DNA from: Caulobacter segnis
Lineage (GTDB): Bacteria > Pseudomonadota > Alphaproteobacteria > Caulobacterales > Caulobacteraceae
DNA length: 36,201 nucleotides
Direction of reading: 5' to 3'
NCBI RefSeq assembly: GCF_003243465.1
Contig: NZ_QFQZ01000050.1
Span: forward strand, 1-36,201
A program made the translations under genes and the position numbers. The notes beneath the pieces are model-generated. The model searched no databases and was not told where the DNA came from. It saw only the letters and a list, made by a program, of their open reading frames with translations. Positions 7,918-17,425 of the stretch are shown piece by piece; position 1 is the first letter of the stretch, and every line of letters starts with the position of its first letter.

Positions 7918-9070
7918 CACTGCGGGTGCGCAGGCCGCGGGCTACATCGTGCAGCTGGACAGGGCGCTCCATCACCTTGCCGTGGCCGATACGAGCGAGG
8001 CCTCCGTCGCGGTCGAGCATTTTGACGATGTCGCGGTTCTTCGCGATGGCAAGCTCGTCGTCTCCGAGCAGGACAAGCACTCCACGCGCGCGGCGGCCAT
8101 CATCCTGGGCGATCGCAGTCCGGCCTTGTGGAGGACGCTGCAGATATGGCTTCGGCTCAGGGAGACCCCCGAGGGCGCCCACTGCGAACGCCACCTTTTC
8201 TTCGTCAATCACTGGGTAGATGCGCCGATCGCGGGTCTCTTGAAGGACCGGCGAGCCAAGTCGATCGATCCGGGGGTCATTCTCGAGGTGCTCCGCAAGG
8301 CCGGGGTCAAGAAGACCGGCGCCAAGATCGAGGACGTGATCGCCGACGTCCTGAGCCGTAACGACGAGACCCTGCTGCAGCTCATCGGGGCGATTGAGGT
8401 CGTGGTTGCGGGAGACCACGTCGCCGAGCGCGTGATCATCGCCAATGGGCTTGGTCTAGATCCCCGCGCCGACAAGGAGGACATCCTTGATGGCCTGCTT
8501 GGGTGGCTGACGACGAAGGTGCGGCTGGAATGGGCCGAAAGGCGTCCGGCCCTGATCACCCGCAGCGAAATCCTGATCCACGCGCGCACTCTGGAGGACA
8601 AGCAACGCAAGAGCAGCTTCCTGCCGCGGGCATCGGCCGAGATCCCCATTTCCGACGAAGAACGCCAAGGTGCCCTGACCCGAAACTTCGTCGAGCATCT
8701 GAGCCGCATTACCGCCGAGCAGGAGGACGTCGTCCAGGCGATCGACCACTTCCTGAAGTTCAACATCGAAAAGCACCGCTTGGTGCGGGCCGGCGACGTG
8801 CCGATCAAGGAGTGGGGCAACCGATCCGAAAGGCTCCGGGAGCGCTGGCGCAGCATCTTCCGTCGCCGCCGACGGGAGATGCAGGGCTCAACGGTCGGCC
8901 AGGTTGGGCAGGCGATCCTCGCCGACGTGACCTACGACCATCGCGAGAGCATCGACGGCCAACCCTGCGACGAAATCTATATGACGTCCGGCAATTACCA
9001 TCGTCTCGCAGAGGGCGACGAGGTTTGGTGGGATCCGGAGTTTACGCCTGGGGGCAACGGTGCGGACTGA
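7829..9070 (+). CDS. ABC-3C system nuclease/effector (DUF4297/Cap4-like N-terminus)
   Basis: The N-terminal part has the pattern seen in Cap4/DUF4297-type dsDNA endonucleases: AGYIVQLDRALHHLA (about residues 37-51), VEHFDDVAV with D66/D67, then LVVSEQDKHS with K83 as the lysine of an (E/Q)xK nuclease motif, and DRSPALWRTLQIWL. The remaining 300 residues are mostly helical and end in a compact domain, consistent with the C-terminal module by which such effectors join ABC three-component (ABC-3C) systems. The earliest start is TTG at 7829; TTG at 7898, just before the conserved region, is equally possible and would reduce overlap with the 66-aa ORF. It is followed, with an 11-base overlap, by a middle-component gene and then a DUF3732 ATPase gene, which is the main support for the call. 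Confidence 0.6.
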   Translation: MRFVSTVEPTTIFWWRGKLFGRNLASSLDNTAGAQAAGYIVQLDRALHHLAVADTSEASVAVEHFDDVAVLRDGKLVVSEQDKHSTRAAAIILGDRSPALWRTLQIWLRLRETPEGAHCERHLFFVNHWVDAPIAGLLKDRRAKSIDPGVILEVLRKAGVKKTGAKIEDVIADVLSRNDETLLQLIGAIEVVVAGDHVAERVIIANGLGLDPRADKEDILDGLLGWLTTKVRLEWAERRPALITRSEILIHARTLEDKQRKSSFLPRASAEIPISDEERQGALTRNFVEHLSRITAEQEDVVQAIDHFLKFNIEKHRLVRAGDVPIKEWGNRSERLRERWRSIFRRRRREMQGSTVGQVGQAILADVTYDHRESIDGQPCDEIYMTSGNYHRLAEGDEVWWDPEFTPGGNGAD

Positions 9071-9551
9071 CCACGAGGAACTCCTCGCCCATAACCCGGT
9101 GCTGCTGGCGCGCTGTTTTTGGTGTTTCGCCCGCAAACACGGCGAGGTCGCCGATGGCCGCGCGCCGCCACTGCCGGCCTTCATCATTGCTGCAGGCATG
9201 CTCTTTCACGCGGATACTATCGATAAGATCCGCGCCATGAATTTCGACAGCGGCCTGCTCAAGGTCGTGGCTGAACGGCCCGATCTGCTGGCTGGGTTGC
9301 AGGGGCGGGTGGAGGGAGCCTTTCGCCCGGCGATCGCGGCCCTTCAGGTCGCCGTTTCTTCGGACCTTTTGGTTAGAGAGGGCGGTGAAGGATTTCCGAC
9401 CTTCAGGGCCCTGGGTGGGGCGGATTTGCCCCCGGCACTACGTGATCCGCCTCGCCGTGGCGACATGACCAACGCCGCCCGCCGACTTGGCGCGTGGTTC
9501 GCCCTCGAACCGCTCGCCGTAATCCAGCGCCAACTCGCCGTAAAGTTTTAG
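9060..9551 (+). CDS. ABC-3C system middle component
   Basis: The 163-aa helical protein looks like the small middle component of ABC three-component conflict systems: HNPVLLARCFWCFARKH at the start, an LPAFIIAAGMLFH segment, then a domain ending ...RLGAWFALEPLAVIQRQLAVKF. It has no catalytic motif and presumably bridges effector and ATPase. It starts with GTG, overlaps the nuclease gene by 11 bases and ends three bases before the ATPase gene, so the three are one translational unit. Recognition comes from size, position between the other two genes and overall pattern. Confidence 0.6.
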   Translation: MRTDHEELLAHNPVLLARCFWCFARKHGEVADGRAPPLPAFIIAAGMLFHADTIDKIRAMNFDSGLLKVVAERPDLLAGLQGRVEGAFRPAIAALQVAVSSDLLVREGGEGFPTFRALGGADLPPALRDPPRRGDMTNAARRLGAWFALEPLAVIQRQLAVKF

Positions 9552-11591
<2,040 letters not shown>

Positions 11592-11723
11592 AGGCAATGA
11601 GCTGATCCCAGATCGTGTTCATGCTGGCGCGCTCAGGGCGGCTACCCGCTCCAAGTTGTATGGCGGCGGCAACCTCCACAGATCGCCATGTTCAAGCTCT
11701 ACAACGCTGATAATTTTCGATCC

Positions 11724-13346
11724 TCATTTTGATCGGTCCAGACGAGGCCCGTTGAGGTCGATCCAAAGGTCGGCTTCCCCCGTAGGCAGGCGTCTGTTCC
11801 GGTGAAGCAGCCGCAGTCGTGCATTGAAAAGATCGCCGGTGTAACGCAGGTCCGTCATAGTGACCCGCCAGTCCTTCCGAAAGGATCCGGTGTGTAGTGC
11901 CAGCGACCAAGGATCCTCATCGGGGCGCCTCGGGGGACTTCTCTTCAAGGCAGCCCGCAACACCAAGCCAAGATAGTCTTGACGGGCGTGAACGTTCCTG
12001 CTCCGCGCTACCCGGCGAAGCTGGCTGGCGATCAACATCCAGGCGTTTTCGGCGTTGAAGCTGAAACCGACAAGATCACGGGCTGACAGCCAGATCTCCC
12101 CGTGCTCGACAAGACGAAAGACGATGAACGGGATGTCGGCATGCTCACTGAGCTCAAGGCGGTGAGCCGCCTGGAAGTCGAAGGCCTCAATCGCCGACTG
12201 ATCCGGTTCCCACGAGATCGGCGCGCGGGCGCGTTCGCCTCGCGAGACGACAATGTCTCTGGCCTCGCCTAGGACGATTTCATCTGTATAGATCCGGGCA
12301 TCGGACTGGACGAGTGCTACCAAGTCACGGGCCGTATCGAAATATAGATCGTCGTGGGGGGCGAGACGAATTTGCGCAAGTACCGCGATGTCGTATTCGC
12401 GCCACGGGTTGCGTCCCGATATATCGTGCTGTTCCACAACCTCTCGGGGGCGGAACACCCGCTCGGCGACCTTACTTCGCGGGCGACGGACCCAGATATC
12501 TTCCTGGGTGCGGTTGATCAGTAGATTGACGCTGCGATGCTCGAGGTCCTGTGTCGCCATGCGATCTAGAATCTGCGCCGTCGCATCGATCTCGCGCTGA
12601 GGCCCAAAACCTCGGGCACGCATGAAAATATTGAGCTCCTCGGGAACCACGGCGTCGGTGACTAAAGACCAGTCCTGGATCGCGAGACTGATGAAGTCGC
12701 GGATCTCGCCAATGACTGTATCGGTGCGGCCGCCGAAGCCCTGGTCGTGTGGGACAACCACGACGAGCGGAGATATCTCCTCGGAAAGAGTGAGCGACTC
12801 GGGTGTGCCCCATCGGAAATGACCGCGTTCCCGCAGGACGCCGATGAAGCCGATGCCTTGGTGCCTCAAAGCCGCGGCAGCGCGCCCGGCGGCGTCGATC
12901 TCCTCCCGCGTGAAGATGACGAACGTGGGTAGGCCAGTTCGCGCTGCCTCGACCATGCCCTGCGTCTCATTGCGTTCGAAGACTTTCAGCCGCCGCGTCT
13001 GTGGTCTTTGACGCAAGCTCTGAGCCGAAAGGCCGGTTCCGAGGATCAGCGCAACGGCGTTGAAATCCTCCTCCATCGCCGAAAGAGGAGGGGCGGGCTG
13101 ATCTTCAGCGACATGCAGGGAATCGGCGTCAACCAACGTGCGCTCATCGCGAAGCACTCGGTTCAGGTTCAACCCAGGTAACGCCATCCCCCGAAGATCC
13201 TGTCCCCGAATGTCCACGCCATCAAGGTTGGTGCCGATATAGAGCGTCGCGGGATCGCTGCCGGCTAGTCTTGCCAACTCGCGCAAGTCGCCGGTTTCCG
13301 CTTTGAGGATGTCGGCGAGGTTTCGAAACCAGCTCTTCGAGACCAT
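11724..13346 (-). CDS. Unrecognised 540-aa protein with pentapeptide-like N-terminus
   Basis: I do not recognise this gene. Residues about 38-62 show short pentapeptide-like repeats (NLDGV DIRGQ DLRGM ALPGL NLNRV). Residues about 90-230 alternate hydrophobic strands and helices (VALILGTGL, PTFVIFTREEI, GIGFIGVL, PLVVVVPHD), suggesting a Rossmann-like or receiver-like fold. The rest is mixed alpha/beta with several conserved-looking tryptophans (DIWVRRP, GEIWLSARDLVGFSF, DLWIDLNGP). There is no signal peptide, membrane helix, Walker motif or obvious nuclease motif. Its ATG shares one base with the stop of the upstream 270-aa gene (TGATG), so the two form an operon facing the defence block and next to the island-edge tRNA. 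A defence or sensor role is possible but inferred only from place. Confidence 0.7.
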   Translation of the reverse strand: MVSKSWFRNLADILKAETGDLRELARLAGSDPATLYIGTNLDGVDIRGQDLRGMALPGLNLNRVLRDERTLVDADSLHVAEDQPAPPLSAMEEDFNAVALILGTGLSAQSLRQRPQTRRLKVFERNETQGMVEAARTGLPTFVIFTREEIDAAGRAAAALRHQGIGFIGVLRERGHFRWGTPESLTLSEEISPLVVVVPHDQGFGGRTDTVIGEIRDFISLAIQDWSLVTDAVVPEELNIFMRARGFGPQREIDATAQILDRMATQDLEHRSVNLLINRTQEDIWVRRPRSKVAERVFRPREVVEQHDISGRNPWREYDIAVLAQIRLAPHDDLYFDTARDLVALVQSDARIYTDEIVLGEARDIVVSRGERARAPISWEPDQSAIEAFDFQAAHRLELSEHADIPFIVFRLVEHGEIWLSARDLVGFSFNAENAWMLIASQLRRVARSRNVHARQDYLGLVLRAALKRSPPRRPDEDPWSLALHTGSFRKDWRVTMTDLRYTGDLFNARLRLLHRNRRLPTGEADLWIDLNGPRLDRSK

Positions 13347-14158
13347 CAGACCGCTTCCGCGACGATCGCGGCCAGGGTCATCTGTGCGTAGTGGTCGCTA
13401 ACGTTGCCTTTGAAGAGGCCTTCCTCAAAGAGCTTAGTGCGGATTAGGGCCTCGGCGGCGGCTATCCTATTCCTCTGCTGGGCACCGGCCATAAGCACCG
13501 ACCAGGCCGCTTCGTCCTTTAGGCGGATATCCGTGATGTGGAGGTCCTGGCGAAGGCATCGAACCTCGACATGAATCGCCGGAGCGATCGGACTCGAGCG
13601 GTCGTTGCGCTGATCGATCACCTTGAGGCGGGGTTCCTTTCCCGCGTTCCAGGGCCGCCCGAACAGGGTTTCAGAGCCGGTTGGCGTCACCGTCCATGCA
13701 TGCCCGTCGTCGACCTTGCTGTGCACCAAGCTCATCGCATGCAGTTGCTGGGTAATTGCGGTGACCTGGTCACGACTGATTGAGCCCTCGACGCCGAGGT
13801 CGGCTTTCATCTGCAAGGCTTGCGGCACGGTGCTGAGCCCAAGACGCGCGCCCGCCTTGGCCCGTCCGCTGGATTGTCGCGTCTCCGTGATCTTCACCGT
13901 CTGATTGGGGGTGTCTCGCGAGACCGAGGCCGTATCGAACCGCGCGGGTTCCGCCGCCGGGATGATGACGACGACCTGGGCCTGCTTCAAGCTGAGTTGG
14001 AAACGAACGTCGTCGTCCGGTTCGCCGCCGAGGCGTCCGGTCATGAAAGCTACATCGACATGGAGATCCGTGCGGCCGAGCTTGGGGCTGAAGCTCTTGT
14101 GCCAAGCCTCTAGGCTTATGACGCCCGGCAAACTTCTCAGACGGTTCTGATTGGTCAT
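13346..14158 (-). CDS. Unrecognised 270-aa protein, partner of the 540-aa gene
   Basis: I do not recognise this gene. It starts at an ATG with GGGAGGG five to six bases upstream, a strong site. The first 100 residues look beta-rich (DLHVDVAFMTG, VRFQLSLKQAQVVVIIPA). The middle has a small-residue-rich amphipathic stretch (AGARLGLSTVPQALQMKADLG), and the last 80 residues are a strand pair followed by helices (HVEVRCLRQDLHITDIRLKDE, then AEALIRTKLFEEGLF). No membrane segment or catalytic motif stands out. It is the first gene of a two-gene operon with the 540-aa protein. Its codon use is not clearly different from its neighbours. Confidence 0.7.
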   Translation of the reverse strand: MTNQNRLRSLPGVISLEAWHKSFSPKLGRTDLHVDVAFMTGRLGGEPDDDVRFQLSLKQAQVVVIIPAAEPARFDTASVSRDTPNQTVKITETRQSSGRAKAGARLGLSTVPQALQMKADLGVEGSISRDQVTAITQQLHAMSLVHSKVDDGHAWTVTPTGSETLFGRPWNAGKEPRLKVIDQRNDRSSPIAPAIHVEVRCLRQDLHITDIRLKDEAAWSVLMAGAQQRNRIAAAEALIRTKLFEEGLFKGNVSDHYAQMTLAAIVAEAV

Positions 14159-14614
14159 TGCGCCCTCCCAGGCGCTTCCTTAATCGCTCAAGCGGATCAT
14201 CCCGTCAAAGTCGCATTGAGGGGCATCGCGACCTAGGGGGTCGAGGTCGATAATGCACTGAGATGTCCGAGCCGATAGACCTGTAGCTCGCGAACTTCAG
14301 AACTCTGATGTCAGTGGCTAGAGATATCCAGAGCGCCCGATGTACCAAGGTCGTGTTCCTGGATCGGCGCTAATGTCCGTTGATGGCGCAAACCCGCCAT
14401 CGCTGCTAACCGCCTCGCGCTCAAGATGCTCTGGATCCGTCCACGGCAGAGGGAGGCTGCTGGAACTCAACGCAGCCGGCGAGCGCCGCCCCGGGTTCAG
14501 TTCCCAGTGCGATTTCATTGACAAACCAAAATCGCGCCCCTTGCGACCAACTCGCAAAGACTGACAGTCTTAAGTTGTCAAAGTGGACAGCGTTAGGTGG
14601 TCCTTACAACCCGC
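14159..14614. other. Gene-free stretch between the unknown operon and tRNA-Arg
   Basis: About 456 bp holds the presumed promoter of the 270-aa gene and the island junction with the tRNA. I see no convincing gene: the frames are short, lack ribosome sites and have low-complexity products. A short dyad AGACTGACAGTCT lies near 14558-14570, and GTGGACAGCG near 14583 weakly echoes the IS end motif at the left edge, but neither supports a call. Confidence 0.5.
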
Positions 14615-14660
14615 TGGCGGCCCGGGAGGGACTCGAACCCCCGACCTTCGCTTTAGGAAA
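14615..14660 (-). other. Probable island attachment site (3' half of tRNA-Arg)
   Basis: Tyrosine integrases typically recombine in the 3' half of tRNA genes and leave the gene intact, with the acquired DNA just past the CCA. Here transposon and defence genes lie directly past the 3' end and core-type surface genes lie past the 5' end. No duplicated tRNA fragment or integrase gene occurs in the window; both would lie left of position 1. The call is inferred from layout. Confidence 0.35.
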
Positions 14661-14691
14661 GCGCTGCTCTATCCTGCTGAGCTACCGGGCC
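14615..14691 (-). tRNA. tRNA-Arg (anticodon CCT)
   Basis: The complete 77-nt cloverleaf includes an encoded CCA end. The acceptor stem is GGCCCGG/CCGGGCC, the D stem GCTC/GAGC, the anticodon loop TTCCTAA (anticodon CCT, reading AGG), and the T arm GGGGGTTCGAGTCCCTC. The top pair of the anticodon stem (G27-A43) is mismatched, and the other four pairs are perfect. The 3' end points toward the island at lower coordinates, the usual geometry when a tRNA gene is the attachment site of an integrating element. Confidence 0.95.
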
Positions 14692-14770
14692 GCGGCGCGC
14701 GCGGGTCAGGGTGCATAGCGCAAGTTGGGCGGCGTGCGAACCCCAGGATGGGCGCGAACCCGCTCTCGGT

Positions 14771-15088
14771 TTAGGGCGCGACGCGGAGGACCAGGATCTG
14801 GTTGGCCTGGCTGGCGTCGTCGTTGTCTTCGGAGGCCAGCACCAGGGTACGAGCGCTGTCCTTCTGGCGGGGTCCCCAGGCCATGGCCTCCAGGTTGTCG
14901 ATCCGGATTTCAAGCTGGTCGAAGTTCAGCAGCAAACACTTGTCGATGGGCCGCACAGCCACATCGGGGAGACTGGCGCGGCGGGAGACATCATCCTTGG
15001 CCCGCGACACATCGGCGAGGTAGACCCGCGGCGCGGCCATGGCCGGAACCGCGACCCACAGCAGAAGGAGCGCGGCCAGACGCTTCAC
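14771..15088 (-). CDS. Short secreted protein, C-terminal fragment of an esterase-like phytase
   Basis: The 105-aa product starts at GTG, overlapping the upstream glycosyltransferase stop by four bases (GTGA). Residues 1-18 are a signal peptide (KRLAALLLLWVAVPAMA, cut before APRVY). The rest matches the last part of the esterase-like phytase family, where a DNLEAMAWGP segment is followed by RTLVLASEDN and a QILVLRVAP end. Full-length members are around 300-400 aa and carry most of a beta-propeller, so this one keeps a secretion signal and only the final blades. It is either a remnant left by an internal deletion that preserved the frame or a short family member. It could not be enzymatically complete. 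Confidence 0.6.
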   Translation of the reverse strand: MKRLAALLLLWVAVPAMAAPRVYLADVSRAKDDVSRRASLPDVAVRPIDKCLLLNFDQLEIRIDNLEAMAWGPRQKDSARTLVLASEDNDDASQANQILVLRVAP

Positions 15089-16257
15089 AGGCGCAGCAGC
15101 GACGCCATTTCCGGCGTGTCGTCCCAGCCAGCCATCTCGGCCTCGGCTTCGGCGCGCGCGACGACCAGGCTGAGCTTTCGGCGAAACGAATCCGGGTCGA
15201 TGCGGAACGGCTGCTTTCGAGGCTCGATCGAATAGAGCCGCGCCTCGCCGTCGTCGGGCAGGATGTAGCCGACGTCGTGGCGGCGGAAGTTGGCGATGCG
15301 CGACTGCACCTCCACCAGCCAGTTCAGGGACACCACCTGGCAACCAGGCGGCGACAGCAGCGTGTTGTGCAGGCCCGAACCGAACTCGCCGGCCACGACC
15401 CGCGCGCGCGAGAAGATCCGCGCCTGCTCTTCCCAGCTCAGGGTCTCGGGCCGCAGCAGGGTCAGGCCGAGCCCTTCGGCGATCGCCTCGATCTCGGCCT
15501 CGTTCTCCATTTCCCGGAACGACTGCGGCGTGCGCACGCCCCCGCGGCTGACGAACAGCTTGTCGAAGCCGCCGCGGGGCCATTTCAGGGCCTCCCGCTC
15601 CAACTCCCAGCGCAGGACGTCGTGGAAGTAGTAGTCTTTGTGCAGCATATGCGGCAGCAGGACCGCGCCGACCTCCACGGCTTCGTGGGCCGAATTATAG
15701 GTGATGATCTCGAGCTCGGGGATCAGCGCGCGCGCGATCGTGGTCATGTAGGCTGGGGCCGAGGCCGGCAGCAGAAGCGGCGCGACCACGCCAGCCCGAA
15801 TCAGCGCCCGGATCAGGAAGAGCTTGGGGTACATCTCGGTCAGCCAGTGACCCCAGACATAGTTGAAGTGGGTGATCACGAAGGCCCGGGGCAGGGTAAG
15901 CCGAACCGGCGCGGTGAAGTTCCAGGCTTCCGGCGTGATGTCGTGATCGTACCAGTGCTTGATGTACGAGGGGTACGGACCTTCGGCGTAGACCAGCACG
16001 CCGTCGAGCTTCAGGTGCGCGCCCCAACCGCCGACGACCGCGCGATGGACGACCAGCAGGTCGATGTCCGGCGCGGCGACGGGGTCGAGGTCGTGCAGCG
16101 CGTTCAGCATGTCCCCCGCACAGGGCCACAGCATGGGACGCGGCGGGATACGGCCGCTGGACTCCATGAGCTTGACCCGCGCCGCGTGATGCGCGCCGCC
16201 GAGGGCCTCGGCCAGCGAAACCTGTTCGGCTTGAGAGAGATCGATCGAAACGGTCAT
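15085..16257 (-). CDS. GT61-family (DUF563) glycosyltransferase
   Basis: The 390-aa protein belongs to the DUF563/glycosyltransferase 61 type. It has the central HFNYVWGHWLTEMYPKLFLI segment, the FVSRGG motif (residues near 235-240), and the C-terminal RARVVAGEFGSGLHNTLLSPPG motif, the family's equivalent of G(S/A)GL.N.LF. It has no signal peptide or membrane helix and probably acts at the cytoplasmic face on a lipid-linked glycan. It starts seven bases after the upstream GT61 gene ends and overlaps the next gene by four bases. Acceptor and sugar cannot be deduced. Confidence 0.8.
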   Translation of the reverse strand: MTVSIDLSQAEQVSLAEALGGAHHAARVKLMESSGRIPPRPMLWPCAGDMLNALHDLDPVAAPDIDLLVVHRAVVGGWGAHLKLDGVLVYAEGPYPSYIKHWYDHDITPEAWNFTAPVRLTLPRAFVITHFNYVWGHWLTEMYPKLFLIRALIRAGVVAPLLLPASAPAYMTTIARALIPELEIITYNSAHEAVEVGAVLLPHMLHKDYYFHDVLRWELEREALKWPRGGFDKLFVSRGGVRTPQSFREMENEAEIEAIAEGLGLTLLRPETLSWEEQARIFSRARVVAGEFGSGLHNTLLSPPGCQVVSLNWLVEVQSRIANFRRHDVGYILPDDGEARLYSIEPRKQPFRIDPDSFRRKLSLVVARAEAEAEMAGWDDTPEMASLLRL

Positions 16258-16264
16258 GGCGCGG

Positions 16265-17425
16265 CTAGGACCGATCGAGGAAGGCTAGGAATGCGTCGAT
16301 CTCGAGGCTCCAGCTGAACGCCGAGGCCGGACGCAGATCGGCGGCAAGCCAGCCCTCGGTCCGGATCTTGGCGGAGGGCCCGACGAACGACCGCCAGTCG
16401 ACGCCAGTCAGGGCGGCGAGGTCGCGCGACCAGGGAGCTTCGTCCTCGTCGGACTGGATCTCGATGATGCGGGCGCCGGGTTTGCAGAACAGCATGTTGG
16501 CCAACGCGGCGCCGCTCGGCGCGACGATGCTGTCGGCGTGGTGGAACAGGGCGATCAGCTCGCGAACCGAAAGGCTTTCGGGGCGGACGATCGCGTAGCC
16601 GCGGGCCGCCAGGGCCGTCTCCAGCTCGGGCTCGTTGAGCAGCGCCTGGCGGGTCGCGCCCTGGCGGCTGACATAGAGGTGGCGCGGGCCCTCCACGGGG
16701 GCGGCCGGCGCGGCGCTCCTCAGGATGTCGTCACGTACGGACCGGAGCGTCGGCGCGTCCGGGCCTAATCCTCGCGAGACGGCGAACACCGCCTCCCCTA
16801 GCCGCACCGCCGGCGCGTCGATCTCGATGGGCATCGTCTTCGGATCGCCGAGCATCAGGTTCAGCAGAGCGCGCTGCCACGGCAGGAGCGGCGGGCTGAC
16901 GGCGGGGAACGGCTCAAGCGCCCCCGCCACCTTCAGGGCGCGCAGAGCCGGCAGGCTTTCGAGCAGGAAATGGGCGTAGTTGTGCAGGCCGCTCCAGCCC
17001 ACGAACACGCTGCCTCGCGCGATCGAAGGCGCGCTCTCGGGCGAAGAGAACAGCGTCGCGCCGGCCCTCGCATCGGTGTGCGGCAGGGCCGCGAGGCTTG
17101 GTGTAAACGCCAGCGCGCTTCGGACAGAGCTGCGGAACACCCGGCCGCTGTCGTCGATTACCGCGCCTAACGCGGGCGCATGCCAGGCGTTGGCGACGCG
17201 GGCCCCGAGAATGTCCCCGGCGCCGTCGGTCGGGTCGGCCAACGGCCCAAGGACGCCTCGGCCGATCGATCCCGCGCCAAGAACGTCGGAACAGGGCGCC
17301 AGGATCTCGGCTTCGTCGACCACCGAAAGGGCGAGAGGCCGGGGCTCGGGCCGCCCGGCGCGGCGGGTCGAGGCGCGCAGGAGCCGGCGTCCCGCCTTTC
17401 GGGCGAAACTGGCCAGCCGTCTCAC
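16265..17425 (-). CDS. GT61-family (DUF563) glycosyltransferase
   Basis: This is a second, diverged GT61 protein of 386 aa. Its family marks are FVGWSGLHNYAHFLLESLPAL (about 142-162), HLYVSRQGATRQ (about 247-258), and SIVAPSGAALANMLFCKPGARIIEI near 305-330. A basic N-terminal stretch (RRLASFARKAGRRLLRAS) could sit on the membrane face. It starts with GTG and overlaps the WbsX-RgpF gene by four bases. Two adjacent GT61 genes suggest that two different linkages are added to the exported glycan. Confidence 0.78.
   Translation of the reverse strand: MRRLASFARKAGRRLLRASTRRAGRPEPRPLALSVVDEAEILAPCSDVLGAGSIGRGVLGPLADPTDGAGDILGARVANAWHAPALGAVIDDSGRVFRSSVRSALAFTPSLAALPHTDARAGATLFSSPESAPSIARGSVFVGWSGLHNYAHFLLESLPALRALKVAGALEPFPAVSPPLLPWQRALLNLMLGDPKTMPIEIDAPAVRLGEAVFAVSRGLGPDAPTLRSVRDDILRSAAPAAPVEGPRHLYVSRQGATRQALLNEPELETALAARGYAIVRPESLSVRELIALFHHADSIVAPSGAALANMLFCKPGARIIEIQSDEDEAPWSRDLAALTGVDWRSFVGPSAKIRTEGWLAADLRPASAFSWSLEIDAFLAFLDRS

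Noticed and set aside
14318..14557. 79-codon minus-strand frame before tRNA-Arg(CCT)
   Set aside because: No ribosome site, Ser/Pro-rich product, and nothing recognisable.
14580..14600. GTGGACAGCGTTAGG resembling the IS end motif GTGGACACCC at the left edge
   Set aside because: Only seven bases match and the following sequence does not; not enough to call a second IS end.
14725..16317. Plus-strand frame of 530 codons opposite the GT61 gene
   Set aside because: It is an Arg/Pro/Gly-rich antisense frame; the minus strand carries the conserved GT61 motifs.
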